A DNA stretch of 11,563 nucleotides from positions 2,540-14,102 of the forward strand of contig BDDC01000531.1 of NCBI GenBank assembly GCA_001662425.1, written 5' to 3'. The translations under genes and the position numbers were made by a program. Below are positions 1 to 9,700 of the stretch, in pieces. The notes below the pieces were generated by a model. It was given only the letters and a program-made list of their open reading frames with translations. It was not told the DNA's origin and searched no databases. The stretch's first letter is position 1; each line of letters opens with the position of its first letter. Source of the DNA: Chlamydomonas sphaeroides. Its lineage: Eukaryota; Chlorophyta; Chlorophyceae; Chlamydomonadales; Chlamydomonadaceae.

Positions 1-214
1 ACTACACTTCTGCCACAACCGTCCTGCATCCTTCCCGCCCCACCTGTGCCTCCACGTTCCCCCACAACCCGTACAAGCCTACCCAGCCCAGCTGCCTCTT
101 AACGACGTAATGTGACCCTGTTGGCCTGCACAGCTAGCTATCTGGCTGCACTGCCTCCACTCCGAGAGCGCCCCTGCCCGCTGCCACACCGCGTACACGC
201 CCCAAGCACCCGGC
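1..214 (-). other. 3' flank of the Myb gene
   Basis: This stretch lies downstream of the stop codon of the minus-strand Myb gene and is probably its 3' untranslated region. I see no TGTAA on the minus strand (it would read TTACA on the plus strand), so the polyadenylation site is either beyond the left edge or uses another signal. Plus-strand frames across it are C-rich with no recognisable protein. Confidence 0.5.
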
Positions 215-3200
215 TCACGCAGCCCGGATCCCGCCCGGCCCCGTCGGCACCTCCCCCATGCCCAACCCTCCCGCCGCCGCTGCCGCGGCCGCTGCCGCGG
301 CTGCCGCCGCCGCCGCTGCAAGCATCTCCTGCCCCGCCGCCAGCCCGCCCATCGCATGGTGGTGGTGATGGTGGTGGTGGTGATGCCCGCCTCCACCACC
401 GCTCGCAGCCATCGCCGCCGCCGCGGCGGCGGCCGCCGCCGCCGCCTGCTGCGGGTCTAGCTGGCCCAAGCCGCCGCCGCCGTCGGCGCCGGACGCCTGC
501 CCCGGCAGCCCCATGCCCATGCCGGCCGCCTGGCTGGCCGCCAGCATGGCCGCCTGCTGCATGAGCTCCTGCTGCTGCTGATGGTGCGCTAGCGCCAGCG
601 CCTGCTCCGCGTGCTGCGCGTGCTGTGCCGCCGCCGCGGCCGCCGCCGCCGCGGCGTCCGCGGGCTGCTGCCCGCCCACGCCGCCGCCCGCCGGGCCCTG
701 CCCGGCGCCGCCGTGGCCCCTGCCGCCGTGGCCGCCGCCCGCTCCGGCGGGGCCTCCCAGCTGGAGGTGCGAGGAGCGCAGCTTGGGCGCGTACTTGTCG
801 ACCAGGAAGCCCAGCACGGCGTCAAACTCCATGTTGCGGTGGTCGGGCACACACTTAAGCATCAGCCGCCAGCGCCGCTTGCACTGTTGGGGTGAGCAGG
901 AAGGTCGGCGCAGGGTGCGGGGGCAGGGAGAGACATGTTGGCGAGAGGATGTGTCGCCGTGTGAACAGCAATTTACAGAGCGCAATTGCGGGGGCAGGGG
1001 GGAGGGAGCCGGGGTGGGGCCAGGTGTCATGGGACCAGGGGCGCGGAGCCCGGCTGGGCTCCGAAACCCACCTCCACCAACACCACCACCTGCCTCCCAG
1101 GCCCTCACGGCCCCTGCACCCCACATGACCCATGCGGCTGCACCCTGCCCTGCCCCGCCCGCCACCGCCGGCCCCTGCCCCCCGGCGCCACCTGCAGCGC
1201 GGTGCGGCCCTCCACGAGGCTGTCCCAGTTGACCTCCCACTCGCGCTTGGGGCCGCCCGACAGCAGCGCGCGCAGCATGCGGCGGTCGTCGCCGGCGCCC
1301 CACTCGCCGCGGGAGACCATGCTGGGGCACAGCGCGTCGTACCTGAGGCGGGCGGGGCGGAAACGGATGGGCAGCGGAGCGGGATGGGGGAGATTGTGAG
1401 GGGTACGAGTCCGGGAGAGCAGGAGGCTACCTGGATGGGGCAGCAGGGCGGCCAAGCTGGGAGGGGAGAGGGACATGGCGGGAAGGTGATCCGCTGACCG
1501 CACAGAGCGCGCCGCAGCCCCTGCCCCCTTCCTGTCCAGCCCAGCGCCGCCGCCTGCATCCCCACCGCCCCTGCCCACCACTTTTCCTTGCACTGCTGCG
1601 GGTTGCGGCTGCCCATGCGCGCAGCCACGGCCTCCCAGTTGATGCCGTCCAGCACGATGCGCCGCCCGCTGCCACTGCCGCCCTTGGCCTTGCCCTTGGC
1701 GCCCACGCCGCCCAGCGAGCCGCCGCCCAGGCCCTCCTCGCCCATGGCCACCGCCGCGGCGATGCTGGCGTCCAGCGCCGCCTGCGGAGGGGCATCATGG
1801 GCAAGAGCATGTGTTGCCGTATGAATAGCAGACCGCAGAGCGCAATCGCACGAACGCTGCCGAAGGCGAGCGACTTTGCCAAGGGGATGGGCAGGGGAGG
1901 GAGGGGTGTGCGGTGTTGTGGTGGTGAGCGCGCTGGCTCAAGCCCGCTAGGCTAAGGGGATAGGCAATGGCGCCATCCGTTTCCCAGTGAGCAGGGGAGG
2001 GGGGCAAGGAGGGGACACGGGAGGTACCGTGCTGGCGAGGAGTGGTGTGTTTGGGGTTGGTCTTGCCGCCAGGCGGGGCCTGCCGCCCAGAGCCGCCCTG
2101 GCTGGCAGCCCACAGCCCCCGCCAGCAAAGGCCGCTGCGCCCCGGCCCAACCCCCCTGCGCCTCGGCCTGTGGCGGAGCCCTTGTCCCGGTCCTGACAGG
2201 CACCACGCCACTGCAGCCTTGCCCCGGGGCCGCACCTCTGCCCGCTGCTTGGTGGCCAGGTGGTCGTTCACGATGGCCTCCAGCCGCGACATCTCCTCGG
2301 CGCTCCACGCGCCTGGGGCCAGGGCACCAGTCGGCGCCGGGGCGCGGCGTGAGGCGAGCCAAGGGAGAGCCGCGAAGCCCGGTGCCAGCGGTCGCAGGGG
2401 AGCCCCGCCCCGCATGCTTCCCCGTATCGTAGGCCCCTGCTCATCGCGCTTCCTGCCGGACAAGCGAGAGAGCCCGCCGCCCTCCGGCGCATCCCCCTCC
2501 CCCTGTACCCCTACCTGGCTGGCACAGGGTCCCCAGCCCCGCCCCCAGCCCCCAGCGTCTTGGCTGGCACAGGGCCTACATGCCCGCCCCCCGCCCCGCC
2601 CCCCGGCCCCACCCGTGATGCGCTCCGTGGTGATGCCGATGTGCCTCCACCTGTCCCTGCACTGCTCCGGCAGCCGGCTGAGCTCGGTGCCGATGACCTT
2701 CCACTTGCGGCCGTGCGCCTCCACCAGCGCCAGCAGCCGCGCGTCCTCCTCGGGCGTGAAGGGGCCCTGGGCAGCGGGCGGCCAGGCAGGCGGGCGCAGG
2801 GCTGAGAGGCCGGCCCATAGCGGGCCGGGCAGCCAGGCAGCCCGCGACCGCATGTCGGACACACAGGTAGGCCGTGACGCAAGCCCCAGTACGGCAACGT
2901 ACGGACGGTGGCGCGGGGCCGTACCGCGGCCCGCGCTGCGGCCCCGCACCTTGTAGTTTCCGCTGTGCAGCACGCGGGTGAGGTGGGCCCACACGCTCTT
3001 GCGCGTGCGGTGCGGCACGGCCTTGCTGATGAGCGTGATCATGCCGTGCATGCCCTCGCGCTGCAGGCTGAACATCCATGACCAGTCGCTGGTGCTCTTG
3101 CCGTGGGCCTGCGGGCGGGAGGGAGCGGGGAGGGGAGGAGGGGCGGTGGATGGGGTTGCGTGGTTGGCAGCGCCGGCTGCCCTCGGTGCCTCCGCCGGCG

Positions 3201-6011
3201 CGCCGCTTGCGCACCTCGGCGTACTGCCGCGCCGCCGCCTTGGCCGCCTCGCTCTCCAAGCTGCTGAAGGGGCCGCTCTTGACGTCGGTGCGCTGCAGGT
3301 CCTCGTTCCAGGACATGCCCGTCATACTGCTGGCAGAGGCCGCGGGAGGGCGGGGCCGGGGAGGAGGGGAGGCATGGTGAGGGGAGGGATGTAGAGGGGA
3401 GGGATGCAGAGGGCCGGGGAAAAAAAGCCGGTGCCGGAGCGAGGTCCAGCCCCGGCCGTGGAGGGAAAGGGAGGGCATCTTGAAGCGGCACCGGCCCGGG
3501 CGTGCCAGCAGTGGCCGGGTAGACTCCGAGCAGCACCGGCCGGTTTGCGTCCGTGGCGACAACAGACTGCTCGTGACCCGCCCAGCCCGGGACGCAGCCC
3601 CGCAGCGGCGTGCCCCCACGCAGACCTCACCGCTTGGCGCCTCCCCGCTTGGCCCCTTCCATGGGGTTCACCATCGGCTCAAGCATCATGTCCGACAGCT
3701 CGTTGCCGCCGCCGTTGTTGGCGGCAGCGACGGCAGCGGCGGCGGCGGCGCGGCCTGCTGCCGCGGCCTGCGCCGCGACCACCTGCGCCGCGGCGGCCGC
3801 GGCCGCTGCCGCCGCCGCGGCGGTGGCGTCGGAGTGGTGAAGGTCGCCGCCGTTGGCCGCCGCCGCGGCGGCGGCGGCGGCGGCCGCCACCTGCTCCTGC
3901 AGCGACGGCTGGGCGTCGCCGTACGCCCCCGGCGCCGACGGGCCGCCGCCATAGGCCTGGGCGGCTGCGGCGGCTGTGCTGAAGAGTCCAGACAGGGACA
4001 GGCCCGGGATGCCGGCCGCTAGCGTGCCGGCGTCCAGACCGCCCATGCCGCCGCCATCGACGCCCGACGCCGACTGCGCCGACGGCAGCGACGCGAAGGT
4101 GAGGCCTGGGTAGCCGCCGCCACCGCCGGCAGGCACCGCCGCCGCCAGCAGCGCGGCGACCAGGGACGACGTGGCGGAGGCGAAGGCCCCGTCGCCAGCG
4201 CAGCCGCCGCCGTCGGCGGGGCCCGGTTGCATCCCCATGTCTGACCCAGAGGACCGCATGCCGCCGCCGTCGACGACGCCGCCGCCGGACCCCGCCACCG
4301 CCGCCGCCAGCGTGGCCTGCATCGTCTGCGCCATGGCGGCGGCGGCGGCGGCATGCGCTCGGGCCAGCTCCTTGTTGGCCGCCAGCATGTGCTGCGCGTT
4401 GACGGCGGCGGCAGCGGCGGCGCCGCCGTCATAGCCGGGCAGGTCGTCCTCCGAGTCCTCATCGTCCGGCAGCGCCGCCTCCTGCGGCAGCGCGGCCGGG
4501 GCTCAGGCGGGGGCTCGGTAGCGCAGCCCGGACCGGCAACGCGCTCCGCCAGCGCACGCCCCTCGTCACTAGCACCGGCTTGTCCTAGCACACGCTAGCA
4601 GCCCAGGCAGCCACAGCGCCCGCTGCAGGCCGCGGGGCCTGGGCGAGCAACAAGCAGCGAGCCACACACCCCACACAATGCCGCCGCGCTCCGCCCAGGC
4701 GCATCCATGGGCCTCCCCTCCCCGGCCCACCTGCAGCTCCCGCTCCGCCCGCTTGCGCTTCTTCTCGCTCCGCTTGCGACTGCGCCGCTCGCCACGGCCG
4801 CCGCCGCCGGCGTCGCCGTCGTCGTCCAGCAAGGGCTTGCGCCGCCGCTCGCGAGCCGGCCGCGCGTTCGCCGGCGCCGCCGCCGCGGCAGCCGCGCTCT
4901 GCGCCGCCGCCGCCGCCGCCGCTTGCAGGTTGGCCATCGCCGCCGCCACCGCCCCATCCTGCGGCCCCGGCGGCCCCGTGGCCATGCCGCCGGGCTGCCC
5001 CGGCCCCTGCGACGGCGGCGGACCCGTCGTCAGCTGTGGCATGTTCGCGGCCGCCGCGGCCGCGACGGCCGCGGCGGCGGCGGCGGCCGCCGCAGCGGCG
5101 CTGGCGTCCCCGACGGACTGGTAGCCGCCGGCGCCGCCGCCGGAGGCGTCCATTGATGGCATGGACGCCAGCGGCGCCAGCGCCGCCAGGGCCATGGCCT
5201 GCTCCAGTAGCTGCTGCTGCGCCGCCAGGTCGGCGGCCGGCACCTGGGCCATGCTGCCCTGCGCCAGAGCCTGCTGCTGCTCCACCACCTGGCGGGCCGA
5301 GGAGGCGAGGGGTTTGGGGGGAAGAGGCCGGGGAGGGGTGAGTGCCAGGGATGACGCGCCGCGTTGTGGGTCGGCGGTGGGTCGGTGCCGCCACTCGTAT
5401 GCGTCGGTCCGGTATGCGAGCCAGCAAATGTACAAGCTCGTATCCAGCGCCATCCCTCACGATGCCGTCCCGCTTCATGTTACGACAGCGATCCGGACCT
5501 GTAGCGCCTGCTGCATTAGGCCGGCGAGGTGGAGGTGTGTGGCGGCGGGGTCTGCGCCGCTGAGGCCGCCCATGGGCAGTAGCTGCTGCAGCTGCGCCTG
5601 CGCCGCCGCCAGTGTCTCCAGCTGCTTAGCGGGGTCCAGCGCAGCGCCGCCGCCGGCGTCCATGGACACGGCGCCGGGGTCCATGCCCGTCTTGACATGA
5701 TCCATGTGCGCCAAGGACAGGCCCGAGCCATCAGACACCAGGTGCTGATGATGCTGGTGGTGATGCTGCTGTTGCTGCTGCTGCTCTTGTAGTACCTGCG
5801 CGTGCTGCTGCAGCGCGGCCTGGGCCTGCTGGATGGCGGCCTGCGCGTGCTCCATCGCCTGCGCGTGGTCGATGACGGCCTGGATTTGGACGGGGTCCAT
5901 GGCCGCCGCCGCGACGCCCATGTCAGCCGCGACAGAGGTGTCGTAGGCGTTCATGGATGCGTGGTGCGGGTTGTGCAAACCCGGCACCATGCCGGCCTGC
6001 ATGACGTCCAT
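215..6011 (-). CDS. REB1/TTF-I-like Myb DNA-binding protein, ten exons, 1148 aa
   Basis: Role by family: REB1/TTF-I proteins are nuclear, bind rDNA sites, stop RNA polymerase I and shape rDNA chromatin. Exons on the minus strand: 6011-5499, 5288-4731, 4481-3631, 3326-3215, 3108-2950, 2766-2613, 2312-2236, 1781-1579, 1342-1192, 883-215. All junctions are GT-AG, and the joined frame is open for 1148 codons plus TGA. The start ATG follows an in-frame TGA at 6027-6029 and sits in an AAAATGG context. Residues 1-640 are mostly Ala, Gln, Gly and His. A basic cluster, probably nuclear localisation, lies at 339-351 (RRSRKRSEKKRKR), and an acidic patch at 363-370 (DDEDSEDD). Myb repeats span about 654-935. 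The C-terminal tail holds poly-Ala runs and ten His. Codons end mostly in G or C. The family assignment rests on the whole Myb order; the exact rDNA role is inferred. Small splice-site errors are possible. Confidence 0.85.
272..319 (-). repeat. Poly-alanine codon run (16 Ala) near the C terminus
   Basis: Residues 1115-1130 of the Myb protein are sixteen consecutive Ala, encoded by mixed GCN codons, so this is not a pure triplet repeat. A similar Ala run lies at about 1073-1083, and others occur in exons 2, 3 and 10. Confidence 0.85.
356..385 (-). repeat. Ten-histidine codon run
   Basis: Residues 1093-1102 of the Myb protein are ten consecutive His after five Gly, encoded by CAC and CAT codons (GTG/ATG triplets on the plus strand). 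A natural run of this length is uncommon. His runs are known to favour nuclear speckle targeting and metal binding, but neither is shown here. Confidence 0.85.
941..990 (-). repeat. Intronic element, copy A (last intron of the Myb gene)
   Basis: This 50-nt stretch in intron 9 (1191-884) aligns without gaps to 1801-1850, with 38 of 50 positions the same by my count. The most similar blocks on the plus strand are gccgt, agca and cagagcgcaat. It begins 55 nt upstream of the acceptor CAG. Origin and role are unknown. Confidence 0.65.
1801..1850 (-). repeat. Intronic element, copy B (intron 7 of the Myb gene)
   Basis: Partner of the stretch at 941-990, in the same orientation, near the 3' end of intron 7 (2235-1782) and only 17 nt before the acceptor. 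Both downstream exons also carry GCGGCGCTGG at or close to their start (1781-1772 and 878-869). Confidence 0.65.
2516..2574. repeat. 14-bp direct repeat in intron 6 of the Myb gene
   Basis: TGGCTGGCACAGGG occurs at 2516-2529 and again at 2561-2574, with C-rich sequence after each copy. It lies inside the 300-nt intron 2612-2313 and probably reflects local duplication. Confidence 0.6.
5742..5789 (-). repeat. Gln/His codon tract (CAG/CAC repeat)
   Basis: Residues 75-90 of the Myb protein read QEQQQQQQHHHQHHQH, encoded by an interrupted CAG/CAC/CAT tract (CTG-rich on the plus strand). It follows a Gln/Ala-rich helix-prone segment (about 41-76), so this N-terminal part may form a coiled coil or an activation-type surface. 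Confidence 0.75.
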
Positions 6012-6298
6012 TTTGCCGGTCTGGCCTCAGGGGCCTCCGGCCGAAGCCCCGTCACACGTCACTGCTACCGTGCCAAGTGAAAGCGCGGCAACTGTCGCGC
6101 GCGACAGCGCCTGCGCGTGCTGACGCGTGGCTGGGCGCCGTAGACTAGCGGGGAAAGCGGGGAACCGGGCACACACCCGGTACCCGGTCCTCCACCCCGC
6201 TGCAGGGGAAATAGCTCTGTTGGAAAGTGTACTCCAATTTGTGCGTGTTGCAGGCAGCAGGTGCGTATATCGGGCCTGCTGTGCACACCGGGACACAA

Positions 6299-6312
6299 TG
6301 CGCGCGCGCGCA
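6299..6312. other. Alternating CG palindrome (possible Z-DNA)
   Basis: TGCGCGCGCGCGCA is a perfect 14-bp palindrome of alternating pyrimidine and purine. It sits between the divergent genes, 288 bp from one start codon and 482 bp from the other. Such alternation can adopt Z-DNA under negative supercoiling. Confidence 0.5.
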
Positions 6313-6734
6313 GAGCCGCGATGCTGGTCGCGGCCTCCCGCCCGAGCGGGGGCCCGTAAGCCTGGTCTCTGCGATTGGCTGCCAGGGTTTGGTGACCGCG
6401 TGCCTGGCGACCCTGGAGCGCTGCTGTCCAGGGAGGCTGAGAGCAAACTCAAACTTGGGGAGCCTGTGAGCCCTAGCCTACTGGCTTAATGTGGTTGGTT
6501 ACAGAGCATGGGCTAATGCAGGTTGGGAGCGGCAGGGCGTCGAAGCGCGTCTGGGCGGCGTTCTGCCATGTATGTCCAGAGCGGACGACCCCGCTAGGCA
6601 CTTCAAGCAGTAATCTTGCTCATTCCCTATTAACTTCAGTCAACGCGCGACCTTATTTGCGGTGCTAAGACGTTTTGCGATTCTGAGAACTCGCCCTCCC
6701 CTAGAGGCTGTCCTGACTGTATTTCGCGCTGCTT

Positions 6735-6742
6735 TATATAAG
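6735..6742 (+). promoter_or_regulatory. TATA box of the deacetylase gene
   Basis: TATATAAG lies 52 nt upstream of the deacetylase ATG in a locally AT-rich segment. With usual spacing of 25-30 nt, transcription would start near 6765-6772, giving a short 5' untranslated region of about 25-30 nt. Confidence 0.65.
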
Positions 6743-6793
6743 TTTGGCGATCCTGGACCGATGGGCTGGTAGCGTCCCTTCCATCCATCCGCC

Positions 6794-9700
6794 ATGCTCG
6801 CCCCGCTGCGGGGCCTGTGGGTGGCCCCGCGCGCGGCTCGCTTCCTTTCAAGTATCCACATGCGCCGTGCTGCCACGGCGGCTGGAGCCGAGCGACACCC
6901 GCCGTGGCAGCCGTGGACGGTCAGGCATGCCTCCGCCATCTCTTCGACCAGCGCCCCCGCCGCTTCTGTCGCCGGCTTGCCCAGCGCCCCCATCCGCAAG
7001 CTACCAGTCGTGTACCACGAGGACTACAGCGCTCCTGTGCTGGCTCCGGGACACCGCTTCCCTATGGTGAGGGAGGTCGCCGGCGGCAGGGCAGTCGTGA
7101 CGCCTGCGCTGCTTCTTCAGTGCAAGTGGCCCGCCGTTAGCCACGAGTTCAGGTCGGGAGCACTGATGGCAGCTTGCGCCGCGCTGCGATGCTCATGGGA
7201 AGCGTCGCGCCTGCCGCACGTGCCAGGCCTCAGGCACCTAGTAATGCCCGGCCCTCCCCTCCCCGTCCCCGCCCCACTCACACCTGTGAATGACACGCGG
7301 GATGCCCTACCGCCCCACTCACACCCGTGAATGACACGCGGGATGTCCTACCTCCACCCTTCGCCCTGCCCGGCTTGCCCTGGTTCTCCTGATTCCGCGC
7401 TCAGGCCGTGTTCCGGCGCATACACGATATGATGCTCGAGCAGGTGAGGCCGGGGCAGCTGTGGATCGAAGCCGCACTGTTTGGACGGGATTGCGGAAGC
7501 GGACCCAGTTGATGTCGGAGAGGGAGGGGGGAAGTCAATCATGTTGGAAGGAGGTTAGTGCTGGACAGGGGGCCGGCCTGCATCTTGCTGTGCGCCCGCC
7601 AGGCGTTGCTCACTGCCGGCTGCCCGCTGCCCGCTGCCCGCTGCCGGCTGCGCCAGGGCATCGCGGGGCCTGACCAGGTGCACACGCCGGCGGCGCTGCC
7701 CAGCAGGGAGGAGCTGCTGCTGGTGAATGAGGGACAGGGGATGGCAGGGCAAGGGCGGGGTATCCCACGGAAGAGGGGGCCCTTGACATCCGCTGAGCCG
7801 CCCGCCCTTCCCGCTCCCCTCCCCTGCTGCTTGCGCTTCTGCAGGCCTCCGATACTCCCCAACCTGCCTCAGCCTGCCCCAGCCTGCCCCAGCCTGCCCC
7901 AGCCTGCCCCAGCCTGCCCCAGCCTGCCCCTAACATACACACACACCCCTCAGGTCCACGAGCCGGCCTACCTGGACGCCTTCCTGGCGGGGGCCCTGGA
8001 CCCGGCGGCGGTGCGGCGCATCGGCTTCGGACCCGACGTGACCCGCAGCGAGGTGCTGGTGCGTGCAGGGCTGGTGGTGCGTGGAGCAGCCCTGCACCGG
8101 GGGATCGTCACCGCCTCTCGCCTTTCCCATAGAGGACCCCGGCCCCGGCGTTGGCTGGCCAAGCCCCGTTGCACGCTGGCCACCGTCGCCGCTGGGCGCT
8201 GTGTGCTCCCCGCGCCGCGCTCCTCTACAGTCACACGCTCTCGACGCGACACTGCCTGCCCCTGCTACCCGCCTCTCCCCAGATCCGCCGCACGTTGGCT
8301 GAGGTGGGGGGTACGCTGCTGACGGCCCGCCTGGCCCTGGCCACCGGGCTGGCGGTCAACACGGCGGGCGGCACGCACCACGCCTTCCCCGGCCACGGCA
8401 GCGGCTACTGCATACTCAATGACATGGCGGTGGGGGCCAGGGGCTAGGGGAGGGGAGGTTGGGGAGGGGAGGAGACACGGGAGGGGAGGGTGGGGTCTGG
8501 GGCGGGGCAAGGCATGGCGGGTGGCAAGGCGCGCGCTGGTGGGACCGCCGGGTCGTGCGTGCGTGGGGGCGGTGGAGGGCGGAGCTTGCCGATGTTGCTG
8601 CGAGTCCGGACGCTGTGGTTTGGCGGGGAAGGCCCGGCCCTGTGGCCGTGGGCTTGGTCGCCTGAGCTCTGACACCTTGGCCCCCTGGGTCCCCCCCCCA
8701 GGTGACTGCCGAGGTGTTGCTGCGGGAGGGCGCCGTGTCACGGGTGCTCATCCTGGACCTGGACGTCCACCAGGCGGGTTTAGCGCCCTGGGAGTAGGGG
8801 CTGGGGGAGGGTGGGGGAGGGCATAGGGGCGGGCGGGTGGGGGCGCTTGGGGCGCAGGGCTTGCACGTGCACGACCAAAGCTCAGCGCACTGCCACGTAC
8901 CCAGTCACTTTTCCGCCTAACCCCTCCTCCTCTCCCCCCGCAGGGCGACGGCACCGCGGTGGCCTTCACCGGCCGGCCCGACGTGTTTACGCTGTCGGTG
9001 CACGCGGCCTCCAACTTCCCCGCGCGCAAGCAGGCCTCGCACCTGGACCTGGCGCTGCCGGACGGCACCGGCGACGAGGCCTACCTGGAGGCGGTGGGGG
9101 AGGTGCTGCCGCGCGTGCTGCGCGACTTTAAGCCGCAGGTCAGGGGCCCAGAGCTTGAGTTTGGGGCGAATACGTTTAGGGATCGAGGGTTGCTGGGGTT
9201 TGCAGGGTTGTCACCCTGGGTTTGTCTGACAGCGGAGGAAACGACACGACAGCGGCACGGCTGCAGTCACAGCAGGAGAAGAAGCCGTGGGGGAGGGCCG
9301 TCGGGCAGGGCGCCCTGAAGGGTGCGGGGCTCAGCTGTCTGCTCTCTGCTGGCTGCCACGCAGCCACTAAACCTCCCACGCAACCGCCCTGCTCCTTAAT
9401 CTCCCTGCCCGCTCCCGCTGCCAGCTGGTGCTGTACGACGCGGGTGTGGACGTTCACGAGCGAGACGCGCTGGGCCGACTCGACGTGAGGCGGGGCCGCC
9501 CTCAGCCCCGGCACTACCGTAGTCTCGCACGGCGAAGCGGCGATGGGGTGGCGGCATGTGGCGGGTTGCGGTGCTTGGACCAGTGCTTTAGACCGCTACC
9601 GGACCCATCTCCCCATATGTGCCCAACCCTGCTTCCCACCCCCCAACCCAGATCACCGACGCCGGGCTCGCGCGACGCGAGCGGCTGGTGCTTGACACCT

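Larger units (their letters stand above)
779..3326 (-). other. Myb/SANT region of the REB1-like protein (exons 4-10)
   Basis: Residues about 642-961. A degenerate leading repeat runs from GPFSSLESEAAKAAARQYAE (659-678) through VPHRTRKSVWAHLTRVLHSG in exon 5. Repeat 1 (732-774) starts GPFTPEED and has its aromatic core at F734, W753 and W771, with Phe in place of the first Trp. Repeat 2 starts GAWSAEEMSRL (783-793) with W785, W857 and W876, and is split by about 50 Gly/Ala/Lys-rich residues (about 801-853). Repeat 3 starts RGEWGAGDD (887-895), with W890, W911 or W915, and W931 in CKRRWRLML. The blocks DGINWEAVAARMGSRN and WYDALCPSM, and the tail FLVDKYAPKL, follow the order of plant REB1-like proteins as I know the family. 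W876 is encoded across the 1579/1342 splice, and G783 across 2613/2312, which supports those junctions. Confidence 0.85.
6012..6793. promoter_or_regulatory. Divergent intergenic region between the Myb and deacetylase genes
   Basis: About 780 bp separate the two start codons. It is less GC-rich than the genes, especially at 6590-6745. Besides the elements listed separately, it has a TATAT at 6266-6270, which could serve the minus-strand gene, and a CCAAT motif on the minus strand at 6378-6374. Open frames here have poor codon bias and no recognisable domains. The 5' untranslated regions of both genes must lie within it. Confidence 0.7.

Noticed and set aside
112..564. Plus-strand Pro/Arg-rich open frame of 150 codons
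   Set aside because: It is antisense to the poly-Ala/His coding exon 10 of the Myb gene; Pro and Arg runs are the expected shadow of GC-rich triplets.
2042..2956. Plus-strand open frame of 304 codons
   Set aside because: It is antisense to Myb exons 5-7 and their introns and has no protein-like conservation, while the minus strand gives a complete Myb repeat series.
3700..3900. GCC/GCG-rich palindromic blocks as hairpin or mobile element ends
   Set aside because: They are explained by mixed Ala codons in exon 3; no target-site duplication or transposase is present.
6127..6489. Open frames on both strands in the divergent promoter
   Set aside because: They have poor codon bias, no domains and no agreement with splice signals, and they overlap the probable 5' untranslated regions.
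7558..8322. Reading straight through deacetylase intron 3 as coding
   Set aside because: The frame is open, but the insert is a 10-bp tandem repeat with a branch site and acceptor. Removing it joins REELLL to VHEPAYLDAF, as expected for the family.
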